Assembly (NCBI GenBank): GCA_027622495.1
Contig: JAQBYL010000075.1
Coordinates: forward strand, 1-12,390
Direction of reading: 5' to 3'
Length of the DNA: 12,390 nucleotides
Source: Pseudomonadota bacterium
GTDB taxonomy: Bacteria; Pseudomonadota; Gammaproteobacteria; Pseudomonadales; Azotimanducaceae
The notes beneath the pieces were generated by a model that did not search any database, was not told where the DNA came from, and saw nothing but the letters and a program-made list of their open reading frames with translations. Position 1 is the first letter of the stretch, and each line of letters begins with the position of its first letter. Position numbers and translations under genes: made by a program. Of this stretch, positions 1 to 9,100 are shown one piece after another.

Positions 1-1
1 G

Positions 2-1213
2 GTACCAGCACCCGTCTCCGGCCGGGTGCTGCGTACAACAGGTGAACCGGGTGACGCGGTTGCGGTCGGCAGCGAATTGATTGCGTTTGAGTTAGATGTC
101 GAACGGACGGGGACGAAGCCTGCGAAGGTTGCACAAACCGCCGCGGTATCGGAAGAACGTGACGGAGATTCTAACACGTCGAATAACGCTGCCGCCTCTG
201 ACCGACCGGTCACTCCAGTGCAGTCGATTGAACCAGAGAAATCAGTTGAGCAGAAACAACCCACTGAGCCGGTATCTGCGAATAGTCCACCGACACAGAA
301 GACCGGTGCTGGATCTGAAGGTGAAGGCCGGCTGCTCAGTTCCCCCGCCATCCGCAAACGGGCCAAAGAGGCTGGTGTGGATCTGAATCTGGTTCGCGGG
401 TCCGGTCCCAAAGGACGGATAACCGCCTCTGATCTGGCGGCCTACATCGATTCAGCATCATCCCCATCCACCGGGATCGCTGGCAGTCAGGCGAAGTCGG
501 TTACATTTGATGAGCGTAAAGTCATCGGCATCCGGCGGGTCATTGCGGAGCGTCTGTCGCAGAGCAAGCGGGAAATACCGCATTTTGCCTACGTCGAAGA
601 AGTTGACGTGGTCGAACTCGAGAGGCTCCGTAAGCATCTGAACGAAAAGCATGGTACGTCACTGTCGATTCTGCCGTTCGTTGTAACTGCACTGTTGCGG
701 GCGGTGGAAGTGTTCCCGCAGACCAATGCCCACTACGACAGCGAAACCGGCATGCTGCGAACATTCCAGGGTGTGCATCTGGGGATTGCCGCTCAAACAC
801 CGGATGGTTTGAAGGTTCCGGTTCTAAAGGATGCTCATCTCAAAAACCTGTGGCAGCTGAGTGATGCCATCGCGCACCTTTCGCAGCGGGCTCGATCGGG
901 TGAATCCAAGCCTGCGGAGCTGTCTGGGTCCACCATCACGCTAACCAGTCTTGGAAAGCTGGGCGGGATTGCGTCAACACCGATCATCAACCGGCCGGAA
1001 GTTGCCATCGTCGGTGTCAATCGGGTTTCGGATCGGGCGATGGTGGTTGACGGCCAGATTCAGGTGCGCACCATGATGAATCTGTCGAGTTCGTTTGATC
1101 ATCGCTTCGTTGATGGCTATGACGCGGCCGCCATGATTGCGGTTATGAAGCAGCACCTGGAGCATCCGGCGACGATGTTTGTGGGAATCCCCGATCGGGG
1201 AACCCCCGACTGA
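2..1213 (+). CDS. Dihydrolipoamide acyltransferase (E2) of a 2-oxoacid dehydrogenase complex, 5' partial
   Basis: The E2 subunit transfers the acyl group from lipoamide to CoA in the cytosolic 2-oxoacid dehydrogenase complex. The frame is open from base 2, so the start lies upstream; 403 residues are visible. Residues 1-32 are the C-terminal half of a lipoyl domain (APVSGRV, then GEPGDAVAVG); the lipoylated lysine lies outside the window. An Ala/Pro/Glu/Ser-rich linker follows (about 33-108). A peripheral subunit-binding domain spans about 110-150 (SSPAIRKRAKEAGVDL, GSGPKGRIT). The acyltransferase core spans about 172-393 and ends with the active-site motif DHRFVDG (His367, Asp371 in visible numbering). 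The SSSFDHRFVDGYDAA context and the two-domain linker resemble branched-chain (BkdB-type) E2 proteins more than AceF or SucB, but substrate class is an inference. The missing upstream E1 genes would decide it. The internal GTG at 26 is not the true start. Confidence 0.93.
   Translation, partial: VPAPVSGRVLRTTGEPGDAVAVGSELIAFELDVERTGTKPAKVAQTAAVSEERDGDSNTSNNAAASDRPVTPVQSIEPEKSVEQKQPTEPVSANSPPTQKTGAGSEGEGRLLSSPAIRKRAKEAGVDLNLVRGSGPKGRITASDLAAYIDSASSPSTGIAGSQAKSVTFDERKVIGIRRVIAERLSQSKREIPHFAYVEEVDVVELERLRKHLNEKHGTSLSILPFVVTALLRAVEVFPQTNAHYDSETGMLRTFQGVHLGIAAQTPDGLKVPVLKDAHLKNLWQLSDAIAHLSQRARSGESKPAELSGSTITLTSLGKLGGIASTPIINRPEVAIVGVNRVSDRAMVVDGQIQVRTMMNLSSSFDHRFVDGYDAAAMIAVMKQHLEHPATMFVGIPDRGTPD
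1188..1201. other. 14-bp perfect palindrome at the end of the E2 gene
   Basis: TCCCCGATCGGGGA reads the same on both strands and lies within the last codons of the E2 gene. It sits 26 bases beyond the stop of the converging minus-strand gene. It could form a small GC-rich hairpin between two convergent transcription units, but no T-run follows on either strand, so it is not a canonical terminator. It may be chance. Confidence 0.25.
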
Positions 1214-1226
1214 AATCCTCAAAAGG

Positions 1227-2885
1227 CTAGCTCTGAGACAGATCCTCAAAGAGTGCCTCAGACAGAAACGGTCCATCCACGCATAACCTTCGCCCATCGG
1301 GTGCGGCACAGGCCCCACAGATGCCGACACCACACTTGGTGAGATAGTCGATAGAGCTGAATATCTGATCGGTTGCACAGAATCTGCGCTGGACCGCCAC
1401 AGCCGCATGCACCATGGGTGCCGGTCCGCAGTTGTAGAAGACGATCTTGCGAAGTTCATCGGCACTGAGTGTCTTCAGATGTTGTTCCAGCAGTTCCGTA
1501 ACAAGGCCATGAAAACCACGGCTACCGTCATCCGTTGCAAGATGCGCGGTGGAACAGGCTTCACACTCATCAACAAAGTACAGACGTTGCGCCGTGCGCG
1601 CGCCCATGAATATCTCGGCATTGCCAAAGTCGCGGGCAAGCTGGTACACGGCAGCGAGACCGGTTCCGCCAGCTACGCCGATAATGTGCGCATCTTCAGA
1701 CGGTTGCGCCGGTTGACCGTAAGGGCCGCGGACATAGGCCTCGGACCCGGGCTGCAGGTCCATCAGTTTGTGGGTGAACTCACCCAGATCGATCACTACC
1801 AGAGTGAACGGGTTATCGGTCAGGGCTGAGAATGGTTTCTCACCCAGGCCAGGTATCCACAGAAAGATAAACTCGCCCGGCTGGATGTTGATTGCGCGAT
1901 CAAATTTAAGGATCGATATATCGTCGGTGATGCGCTGATTTTCTACCAGCTGAACACGCTTGAAACCCATGTCGACATCGTACTGCACACGCTTTTCACT
2001 GGTATTCTGCTGGGTTTCAAGATCGCGTTCGAGGCCGTCGAAATAGTCGACCACCTGATCGGTTGACATGCCGGTCAACGCAGAACCAACCCCCACGATG
2101 GATGCGCCCGCAGCAAGATATTCGCGTACATCGTCCGCACTGCCTGCGCCGCCGCAGGCGATAACAGGAACGTCAACGACGCTTGCGATCTCCCGCACAC
2201 ACTTTAAGCCGAGAGGCAGGATGCCCTTGCCGGATAAACCGCCAAGCCCATTGCTCAACACCGCCGAGCCATGGGCTGAAAAGTATCCGGGGCCGACGGT
2301 GTTGATGGCACATATTGCATCGGCGCCACCGGCAACAGCAGCCCGCGCGATGATCGAGATGTCCTCAACATTGGGCGTGAGTTTGGGGATCACGGGGATG
2401 TCGACAGCGGCTTTGACCGCGGCGGTGATCTCTTCCACCAGATCTGGATCCTGGCCCATGGCCATGCCGTAGCCTTTGGCGTGAGGGCAGGACAGATTGA
2501 GTTCGAGCCCGTCCGAGAACGGGGCCAGCAGGCGGGCAACTGCAACGAATTCGGCAACGCTGCCGCCAAAGATCGATGTCAGCAGAAAGCGGTCGGAAGG
2601 AACCTCAAGATCGGCAAAGAGCTCGGCGCAGGCCTTCGCACCTGGATTGGTCAGACCCACTGCATTCACAAAACAACCCGGCGCGTACTGACTGTAGACC
2701 GGCTCGCGGTAGCCGGCGCGAGGCTCAAGGCCGATACTTTTGGTGGTCATCACGCCGATCTGTGGTGCGTGACGGAACAGATACTTGATGATGGGTACCG
2801 CAGTCGCAACAATGCCGGAGGGTATAGTGAGTGGGCTGGTGATCTGTTTACCGAGAAATTCCATGGTCTGTGTAAGCACACTCAT
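1227..2885 (-). CDS. PyrD-PyrK-like fusion: FMN dihydroorotate/dihydropyrimidine dehydrogenase-type domain joined to an FAD/[2Fe-2S] reductase domain
   Basis: Residues 1-290 form an FMN-binding TIM barrel of the class 1 dihydroorotate dehydrogenase/dihydropyrimidine dehydrogenase superfamily: GGSVAEF near 107, the active-loop motif NLSCPH (130-135, catalytic-type Cys133), GQDP (144-147), KLTPNV (168-173), NTV (195-197) and the phosphate-binding ACGGAGSADD near 243. Residues 308-552 form a PyrK-like module: FAD-binding PGEF/KPFS (336-353), NAD-binding GVAGGTGLAA (403-412) and a C-terminal [2Fe-2S] site with Cys518, 523, 526 and 535 (C-X4-C-X2-C-X8-C). Class 1B dihydroorotate dehydrogenases normally use two separate subunits, PyrD and PyrK, to couple oxidation to NAD; here both are one chain. 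The NLSCPH...GQDP loop is closer to dihydropyrimidine dehydrogenase (PreA type) than to the usual PyrD SCPN, so a role outside pyrimidine synthesis is possible. An in-frame stop two codons upstream fixes the longest start at 2885; no Shine-Dalgarno is evident. Confidence 0.9.
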   Translation of the reverse strand: MSVLTQTMEFLGKQITSPLTIPSGIVATAVPIIKYLFRHAPQIGVMTTKSIGLEPRAGYREPVYSQYAPGCFVNAVGLTNPGAKACAELFADLEVPSDRFLLTSIFGGSVAEFVAVARLLAPFSDGLELNLSCPHAKGYGMAMGQDPDLVEEITAAVKAAVDIPVIPKLTPNVEDISIIARAAVAGGADAICAINTVGPGYFSAHGSAVLSNGLGGLSGKGILPLGLKCVREIASVVDVPVIACGGAGSADDVREYLAAGASIVGVGSALTGMSTDQVVDYFDGLERDLETQQNTSEKRVQYDVDMGFKRVQLVENQRITDDISILKFDRAINIQPGEFIFLWIPGLGEKPFSALTDNPFTLVVIDLGEFTHKLMDLQPGSEAYVRGPYGQPAQPSEDAHIIGVAGGTGLAAVYQLARDFGNAEIFMGARTAQRLYFVDECEACSTAHLATDDGSRGFHGLVTELLEQHLKTLSADELRKIVFYNCGPAPMVHAAVAVQRRFCATDQIFSSIDYLTKCGVGICGACAAPDGRRLCVDGPFLSEALFEDLSQS

Positions 2886-2957
2886 CGATCAATTTGCGGC
2901 CGGGGATTCTACGCGAAACGACATTTGATCGCGCGGGCATATTGGTGTCTGAGCTGA

Positions 2958-4079
2958 CTAAACCAGAAGGAGCCTGCCTGCATCTGCGAACACCCCTTCC
3001 TGTGCTGATGCGTGCTGGGTGAGCGTGTGGATGTCACGCAAACGGCGTTGCAGGTTTGACCCGGCATAGATTGAACTACCGCCGCCTGCGGTGTAGCAGG
3101 CATCAACAACACGTGCACTCATTTCTACTACCCAGGCTTCGGTCTGCTGAATGGTGGTCCGGTAATCGGCGGGGATGTCACCTGTGTGCGCACGTTGCCA
3201 GTAGTCAGACACGCGCGCGTTGAGCATTGCCCGGGCGGCCTGAACGTCAGCTTCGGCATGGCCTAAGCGATACTGAAACAGTTCACCATCTGCCAACGAA
3301 GATCTTGCATACAGACGGGTTTTACCGGCTTTGGCGAACTCGGTCAGTTCTTCGAGCGCGCCTTCTGCGATGCCCAACGCAACTGCGGCAATGTGCAGAG
3401 CGAACTGCAGTAAAGGGGCTGCAAATAAAGGCCCCTTGAAACAGGGTGTACCACCGAACAGGTCAAAGCTGTGTTGCTCAGGGACAAACACATCGTCCAA
3501 CACAATGTCATGGCTGCCTGTTCCACACAGCCCGGAGGTGTGCCAGGTATCCAGAATCTGCCAGTCTTCGCGCTTGCGCATCATGCAGCGCATTTCAGGT
3601 AGAGAATTTCCCGAGGCAGAATCGGTGGCAACGACGCAGTTGCCGAACAGCCAGTGCGCATGTTCACAACCGCTGGCAAACCCCCACTGGCCCGATACCC
3701 GGTAACCCCCCTCTACCCGGGTCGCTGACCCTTTTGGGGCAAACGCACCGCCGACCATCACGTCCGGGCCACTGGCGTAGAGCTCATCAAAAGTTGCTCG
3801 ATCGAGCAGGGCGAGCAACTGCGGTGTCTCGCATCCAATCATCAACGACCAGCCTGCCGAGCCATCGGCCCGGGCAAGATCACGCAGCAGCTGCACGCTG
3901 ACCGGGTACTCCATTTCAGCACCGCCAGAAACTTTCGGGGTCAGCATGCGAAACATACCTGCTTTCCTCAAGGCGTCCACCAGGTCTGTGGGCATGCGCC
4001 GGGCAGTTTCGATCTCGCTCGCCCGTTCGCGTATCTGCGGCAGGAGGGCACGTACTGCCGCCTCGATGTTGTCTGTCAT
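2958..4079 (-). CDS. Acyl-CoA dehydrogenase-fold flavoprotein (class D flavin monooxygenase-like)
   Basis: This 373-aa protein has the acyl-CoA dehydrogenase fold with a type-2 C-terminal domain, the architecture shared by HsaA/DszC-type oxygenases that use reduced flavin supplied by a partner reductase, and by some true dehydrogenases. Visible landmarks are the helical N-terminus (RRMPTDLVDALRKAGMFRML, 28-47), LARADGSAGW (68-77), the central beta domain with GYRVSGQWGFASGCEHAHW (125-143), and a C-terminal helical bundle ending GGGSSIYAGSNLQRRLRDIH (332-351) with a nearby His356. The ATG at 4079 was chosen because GGAG (4092-4089) lies 9 bases upstream and the product then begins at the usual family N-terminus; the reading frame stays open to 4160, which would add 27 atypical residues and overlap the upstream gene. 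Oxygenase versus dehydrogenase activity and the substrate cannot be told from sequence. It sits 46 bases after the kinase gene and 72 before the PyrD-PyrK fusion. Confidence 0.85.
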   Translation of the reverse strand: MTDNIEAAVRALLPQIRERASEIETARRMPTDLVDALRKAGMFRMLTPKVSGGAEMEYPVSVQLLRDLARADGSAGWSLMIGCETPQLLALLDRATFDELYASGPDVMVGGAFAPKGSATRVEGGYRVSGQWGFASGCEHAHWLFGNCVVATDSASGNSLPEMRCMMRKREDWQILDTWHTSGLCGTGSHDIVLDDVFVPEQHSFDLFGGTPCFKGPLFAAPLLQFALHIAAVALGIAEGALEELTEFAKAGKTRLYARSSLADGELFQYRLGHAEADVQAARAMLNARVSDYWQRAHTGDIPADYRTTIQQTEAWVVEMSARVVDACYTAGGGSSIYAGSNLQRRLRDIHTLTQHASAQEGVFADAGRLLLV

Positions 4080-4125
4080 GCGGATCCGCTCCGGGTTAGA
4101 TGGGTAACGAGTATATGTTGCTTTT

Positions 4126-5685
4126 TTAGCAAAGCTTCGCGGCAATGGTGGCGGGATCAAGCGTGATGCCGGTGTTCACAATGACGGTACCCTCGGAGGG
4201 CAGCGGTTGCTCGAAGTGTTCCAGTTGCGCACGCAATACGCGTACATCGGCCTCGGAAGGATCGGTGCCTGCTGCTTGTCGTTGGTTAACGCGGTCCTCA
4301 AGGATGCTCTGCTGCGCGGTGCAGAAAACCAGCATGGCTTTCGTACCTCGCTCATTGGCGATCGCAGCAAACCGTTCGCGTGTGGGGCGTTCGAGACAGG
4401 TTGCGTCGATGATCACGTTTTCGCCAGCGTCGAGCAGATCTGCCGCCAGATCGCCGAGGCGCTGATACACCGCAGCGCTGCGATCCACGGCATACAGACC
4501 CTGGTTCAGATCCGATCCGCTTTGTGCATCTGCTGCCAGACCGGCCAGGTGCTTGCGCAGCACATCGGAGCGTAAGCGGATGGCTGGCAACAGCGGCACC
4601 AGCCGTTCCGCGAGGTAAGACTTACCCGATCCGGATACACCACACATCACGATGAGCTTTCCTGTCGGCTTGTTGAGCCAGGTTTCGGCTCCGAACAGAT
4701 GAGCTTCGATTCGCTGCGTCAGAGCTTCGGTTTGCGCGCCAGGGTTTTGTGCAAGGCGCAGGGCAGAGACCTTCACGCGCACCATCGCTCGATAGGCGGC
4801 GTAATAGGGTAGCAGCCGTGCGCCTGAATAGTCAGCGGCTGTATCGAGGTAGCCATCGACGAACGCGTAGCCCAGATTCAGTCGATCGCGCGATCCACAG
4901 TCCATCAGCAGGAATGCCACGTCGCACATGGTGTCGATCCAGCGCAGATCTTCATTGAACTCCAGACAATCGAACGCACGGATACCCTGACTGGTTCTAA
5001 CCAGGTTAGAAAGGTGCAGGTCGCCGTGGCATTCCCGGGTGTGATTGTGCTGCAACCGGTGCATGAACAGAGTCCTGTGATCGGCTGTCGCTTTGCGGGT
5101 CTGTTGCTCGAGATCGTGCAGCCGTGATCGATAGGTCGGCACAACCTGCGTGTTGCGCACTGAACTGAAATTTGCCAGGACTGGTTCGTCGATCTGATGT
5201 TCAAGGATGATGTTGCGGTTCAAAGCTGCGACTGTGGGTAGTGCGTTGTGCTGGTCCGCGAGGGTGCGACCGAACTGGTAGAACTCTTCGTTGCTTACCT
5301 GGTCTTTCTCCACCAGCAGATCAAGCTGCTGGTCGGTGTCGAACTGCACCATGCGTACAGCGTAGTCGACGATGTCTCCTTCCCCACCCACCTGGTAGCA
5401 GTCTTTCGACTGGTTGTGCGTAATCGGCACAACCCCGAGATAGAGTTCCGGTGCAAACTGCTGATTGCAGCGGACTTCTTCATGGCAGAAGTGCAGTCGG
5501 CGCTCGAGCGTTGAGAAATCCACAAAATCGAAGGCCACTGGTTTTTTCAGTTTGTAGGCGAAGTCACCGGTGAGGAATACCCAGGAAATGTGGGTTTCGA
5601 TCATGCTGATCTGCTGGACCGGGTGGGAATAAGCCGCAGGGTCGCTCAGAGCCTCGAGATGCAGCGGTGCCAGCGCGTCAGCCAC
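4126..5685 (-). CDS. Fused aminoglycoside phosphotransferase-like domain and P-loop (AAA/zeta-toxin-like) kinase
   Basis: The protein joins two kinase-like modules. In numbering from 5685, the N-terminal part (about 25-335) has the family's THISWVFLTG and YKLKKPV motifs, the phosphotransferase catalytic loop HGDLHLSN (220-227) and the metal-binding FDCLEFN (238-244). The C-terminal part (about 340-519) has Walker A GVSGSGKS (349-356), then RSDVLRK and an IIDATC strand, as in small-molecule P-loop kinases. This two-domain arrangement is a widespread conserved family of unknown substrate; aminoglycoside resistance should not be inferred. The frame is open to a GTG at 5715, which would overlap the upstream gene by 25 bases without a Shine-Dalgarno. 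The GTG at 5685 is preferred because GGAG precedes it, though 12 bases away, and it starts 5 bases after the upstream stop. The start is therefore only moderately sure. Confidence 0.85.
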   Translation of the reverse strand: MADALAPLHLEALSDPAAYSHPVQQISMIETHISWVFLTGDFAYKLKKPVAFDFVDFSTLERRLHFCHEEVRCNQQFAPELYLGVVPITHNQSKDCYQVGGEGDIVDYAVRMVQFDTDQQLDLLVEKDQVSNEEFYQFGRTLADQHNALPTVAALNRNIILEHQIDEPVLANFSSVRNTQVVPTYRSRLHDLEQQTRKATADHRTLFMHRLQHNHTRECHGDLHLSNLVRTSQGIRAFDCLEFNEDLRWIDTMCDVAFLLMDCGSRDRLNLGYAFVDGYLDTAADYSGARLLPYYAAYRAMVRVKVSALRLAQNPGAQTEALTQRIEAHLFGAETWLNKPTGKLIVMCGVSGSGKSYLAERLVPLLPAIRLRSDVLRKHLAGLAADAQSGSDLNQGLYAVDRSAAVYQRLGDLAADLLDAGENVIIDATCLERPTRERFAAIANERGTKAMLVFCTAQQSILEDRVNQRQAAGTDPSEADVRVLRAQLEHFEQPLPSEGTVIVNTGITLDPATIAAKLC

Positions 5686-5690
5686 GACCG

Positions 5691-6122
5691 TCAGGAACTC
5701 CAGCCCTCTTTCCACGGGGCGAAGTGATAGGGGTGAAAGTGTCGATCAGAAAATCGCCAGCGACCATCCTCTTTGCGATAGGTGTCGAAATAATGACCGG
5801 CGGCGGTCACCGCTTTGCCTTCCTGGAAGATGCGGATTTCTACCGAGCAACGACCAGATGCGTGTTCAGCGTCGTGGATTTCGATGACGTGGTTCTGAAT
5901 GAACGGCTTGTGTGTCTTGCGCCCGACGCCGTCCACATAGAATGCCCGAAGGGCTTCGCGGCCCGATGTGGTGGTTTTGCCCATTCGAAATGATCCGTCC
6001 CGACAGAAGAGGTCCGTGATCGCGTCTGCGTCACCGTCAACTACACCGTGACAATAGCGGGCGGTCAGCTCGCGGATCTCGTCTTTGGCTTCGAGTAGTG
6101 CGATGCGTGCTTCGGTTGTCAT
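5691..6122 (-). CDS. SnoaL/NTF2-like family protein
   Basis: The 143-aa product fits the SnoaL-like fold (cone-shaped alpha-beta barrel, about 130-150 aa). It opens with a helix (IRELTARYCHGVVDGDADAI, about 16-35), then LFCRDGSF, a NHVIEIHD strand near residue 79 and a closing RWRFSDRHFHPYHF. Family members include ring-hydroxylating dioxygenase small subunits, polyketide cyclases, dehydratases and non-catalytic ligand-binding proteins, so the reaction is open. It lies 10 bases after the carboxylase. Its Shine-Dalgarno AAGGAG (6134-6129) overlaps the carboxylase TAA stop (6135-6133) and sits 6 bases before the ATG, indicating translational coupling. The next gene starts a few bases after its stop. 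Confidence 0.85.
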   Translation of the reverse strand: MTTEARIALLEAKDEIRELTARYCHGVVDGDADAITDLFCRDGSFRMGKTTTSGREALRAFYVDGVGRKTHKPFIQNHVIEIHDAEHASGRCSVEIRIFQEGKAVTAAGHYFDTYRKEDGRWRFSDRHFHPYHFAPWKEGWSS

Positions 6123-6128
6123 CTCTGT

Positions 6129-6135
6129 CTCCTTA
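6129..6135 (-). promoter_or_regulatory. Ribosome-binding site overlapping the carboxylase stop codon
   Basis: On the minus strand TAAGGAG combines the carboxylase stop codon (TAA) with a strong Shine-Dalgarno (AAGGAG) 6 bases before the SnoaL-like ATG. Ribosomes terminating on the carboxylase would be placed to start the next gene, which supports a shared transcript. Confidence 0.75.
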
Positions 6136-9100
6136 CCATGGATCGATTGCCGGTCGTTTCTTGCCTGAACGCGGTTCCAGGCGGATGGATTTCAACAGAT
6201 TGGAAAGCCACCAGCGCGAATCCTTCGGATCAATTGTGTCATCCACCGAGAACAGTGAACCATAATTGAGGGCCTTGCCGGTCTCATAGGCACGGGCCAC
6301 CATCTGTTCGTATTTTGCTGCGCGTTCCTGCGGGTCTTCGATTGCCGCCAGATCGTTTCGGTAGCCGAGCTTGACCGAACCTTCGAGCCCCATGCCGCCG
6401 AACTCACCGGTAGGCCACGAAACGGTGAACATCGGTGTTTTGTAAGATCCGCCGGCCATGGCGATGGCACCCAGACCGTAAGCTTTGCGGATGACGATGG
6501 TGAAAAACGGCACCGACAGATTCGCACCAGTCACAAACATCCGGCTCGAGTGCCGGACCAGTGCGGTTTTCTCGATTTCTGGCCCGACCATGATTCCCGG
6601 CGTGTCACACAGGTACAGCAGGGGGATGTCGAATGCATCGCACAGCTGCATGAAACGGGCGCCTTTGTCCGACGCATCTGCATCGATCGCACCCCCCAGG
6701 TGGCGTGGATTGTTGGCAATCACACCCAAGGCTCGTCCCTCCACGCGGATAAGCGCTGTGACCATGCCGTGACCGAAACCGGCGCGCAGTTCCAGCACAG
6801 AATCTTTGTCAGCAATGGTCGCAATGATGTCGCGGATCTCGTACACCCGCAGACGGTTTTCGGGAACGATGTGGCGCATGACCCGTTGATCGTTTTCGGA
6901 CCAGGTTTTAGTAGAACCCTGGAAATACGAGAGATAGCGTTTTGCGCATGCGACCGCTTCGGCTTCATCTTTGACAAGAATGTCTACGACCCCGTTCGGC
7001 ACCTGCACAGACATCGGACCGATGTCTTCGGGAGCATAGATCCCGAGCCCGCCGCCTTCGATCATGGCCGGTCCACCCATGCCGATATTGGCTTTTTCGG
7101 TGGCAATGATGGTGTCGCAGCAACCTAACAGAGAGGCGTTCCCGGCAAAGCAGCGCCCGGTGGTGATGCCGATCATCGGCACCAGACCCGACAGGGTCGC
7201 AAAGCGGGCAAACGTCCGGGTTCCTTCGCCGCCAATCCCGTCGGTGTCACCGGGGCGACCACCACCGCCTTCGGCAAACAGCACCATCGGCATGCGCCCG
7301 TTGTGCGCCACATCGATCATGCGGTCAGTCTTGCGGTGGTTCTGGCCCCCTTGCGTGCCGGCCAGCACCATGTAGTCATAGGCCATCACAACGCTGCGGT
7401 TGGCCGGTTCGTCGAACAGATCGCCGTTGATTGCGCCGACGCCGGTAATCATGCCGTCCGCTGCCGTCTTTTCGATCAGGTCGTCGATGCTGCGGCGCCT
7501 GCGCTGTGCGGCCAGCACCAGTGCCCCGTATTCGACAAAGGTGCCGGGGTCACACAGATGTTCAACGTTTTCACGCGCGGTGCGAAAACCGCGGCTGTGG
7601 CGTTTGGCCACTGCTTCGGGCCGATACTCGTCGCGCGCCTTGTACTGACGATCCAGAACTTCTGCCAGGTCCGGGCGGATGTAGTCGGGATCCACCGCCT
7701 CAGCGCCGACATCGATGCGGGTATCTACTTCACCGGGGGTGAGGTAAAGCAGCGGGTAGCCCTCATACAGAGTCTCACCAGCATTGGTGCCCAGTGAGTG
7801 GACGGTGCCGGATGAATCGGCGCGCACTTCGTGTTCCATCTTCATGGATTCCATGATGGCCACCACCTGACCGGTGGCAACCGACTCGCCGATCTGCACA
7901 GTCAGGCTGATGACCGTTCCCTGCAGGGGAGCGGCCAGCGCGATGGTACCGTCAGGGGCAGCAAGCCCGGTGGGGGTGGTGGTTTTTGCTCCCTGGTTGG
8001 CGCTCTGGATGAGGCCGGTCGCATTCTGGCTTTGCCCGAACTGCAGAACGGCCAGAGGATCCCGGCTGGCCAGGCTTGCCCCCGCCCGACCTGATCGTCG
8101 GGGGTCGCCAGATTGTGAAGACCTGGCAGGGTCGTGTTGAACCGCCTGCGCAGAGGCTTCCAGATCCTGCCGTCGATACAAAACCGGATGCGCGAACGCC
8201 GTTGTCAGCTCACTCACCGCGTCATCGATCAGCCTGGTGTAAAGTTTTCCGGCGGTGACCTGCGGGTGAAGGAGCAGATTCTGCAGGTACTCACGGTTGG
8301 TCTGTACCCCGTCGATGCGGAACTCTGCCAGTGCCCGATAAGCTTTACCCAGCACCGCCTGCAGATCACCGTTCGCGTGCACGATCAGTTTGGCCAGCAG
8401 TGAATCGTAGCGCGCACTGGTGGCGTAGCCCGCGTAGCCAAAACTATCCACGCGTACACCGGGTCCTGCAGCAGGTTCGAACGCGGTGATCAGACCGCCG
8501 GTCGGGACTGCATCGCCGCTGCTCGACATCCGTTCCATGTTGATCCGCAACTGCACAGCGCAGCCGCGGGGCGCATAAACCAGGTTCAGATCCGCAAGCG
8601 GTCTGCCTGCGGCAATCGCAAGCTGGGTACATACGAGGTCAATTCCGGTCACTGCTTCCGTAATGGTGTGCTCCACCTGCAGCCGCGGGTTGGCTTCGAT
8701 GAAGGCGATGGGGCCGTCGGGCTCGGTATCGACCAGGAACTCAAAGGTACCCAGGCTGCGATAGTTCACCGAGCGGGCCAGCGTGAGGGCTGCATCAAAC
8801 AGAGCTCGCCGTTGTGCATGGCCAAGCTCCGGCGCGGGGGCGATTTCCACAATCTTCTGGTGGCGGCGCTGCAGACTGCAGTCACGTTCACCCAGATGGA
8901 TCACGCCACCCTGGCCGTCACCGACAATCTGCACCTCTATATGGCGGGTTCGCGGCAGATAACGTTCCACGAATACCTCGCCATTGCCGAAGGCGGCGGC
9001 CGCTTCCCGCTTGGCTGCCGTGAGTGCGCCGTCAAGCTTTTGCAGATCATTGACCGTGCGCATGCCACGTCCGCCCCCGCCTGCCAGCGCTTTGATGATC

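Noticed and set aside
974..1465. 163-aa minus-strand frame spanning the E2/PyrD-PyrK junction
   Set aside because: It overlaps two strongly supported genes in other frames and has no domain signature.
4080..4160. N-terminal extension of the acyl-CoA dehydrogenase-fold protein to 4160
   Set aside because: The 27 extra residues are unlike the family, overlap the upstream gene and would ignore the GGAG ribosome-binding site before the ATG at 4079.
4126..5685. Antibiotic (aminoglycoside) resistance gene
   Set aside because: The phosphotransferase fold is shared by many kinases; fusion to a P-loop kinase and metabolic context point to the housekeeping-type family instead.
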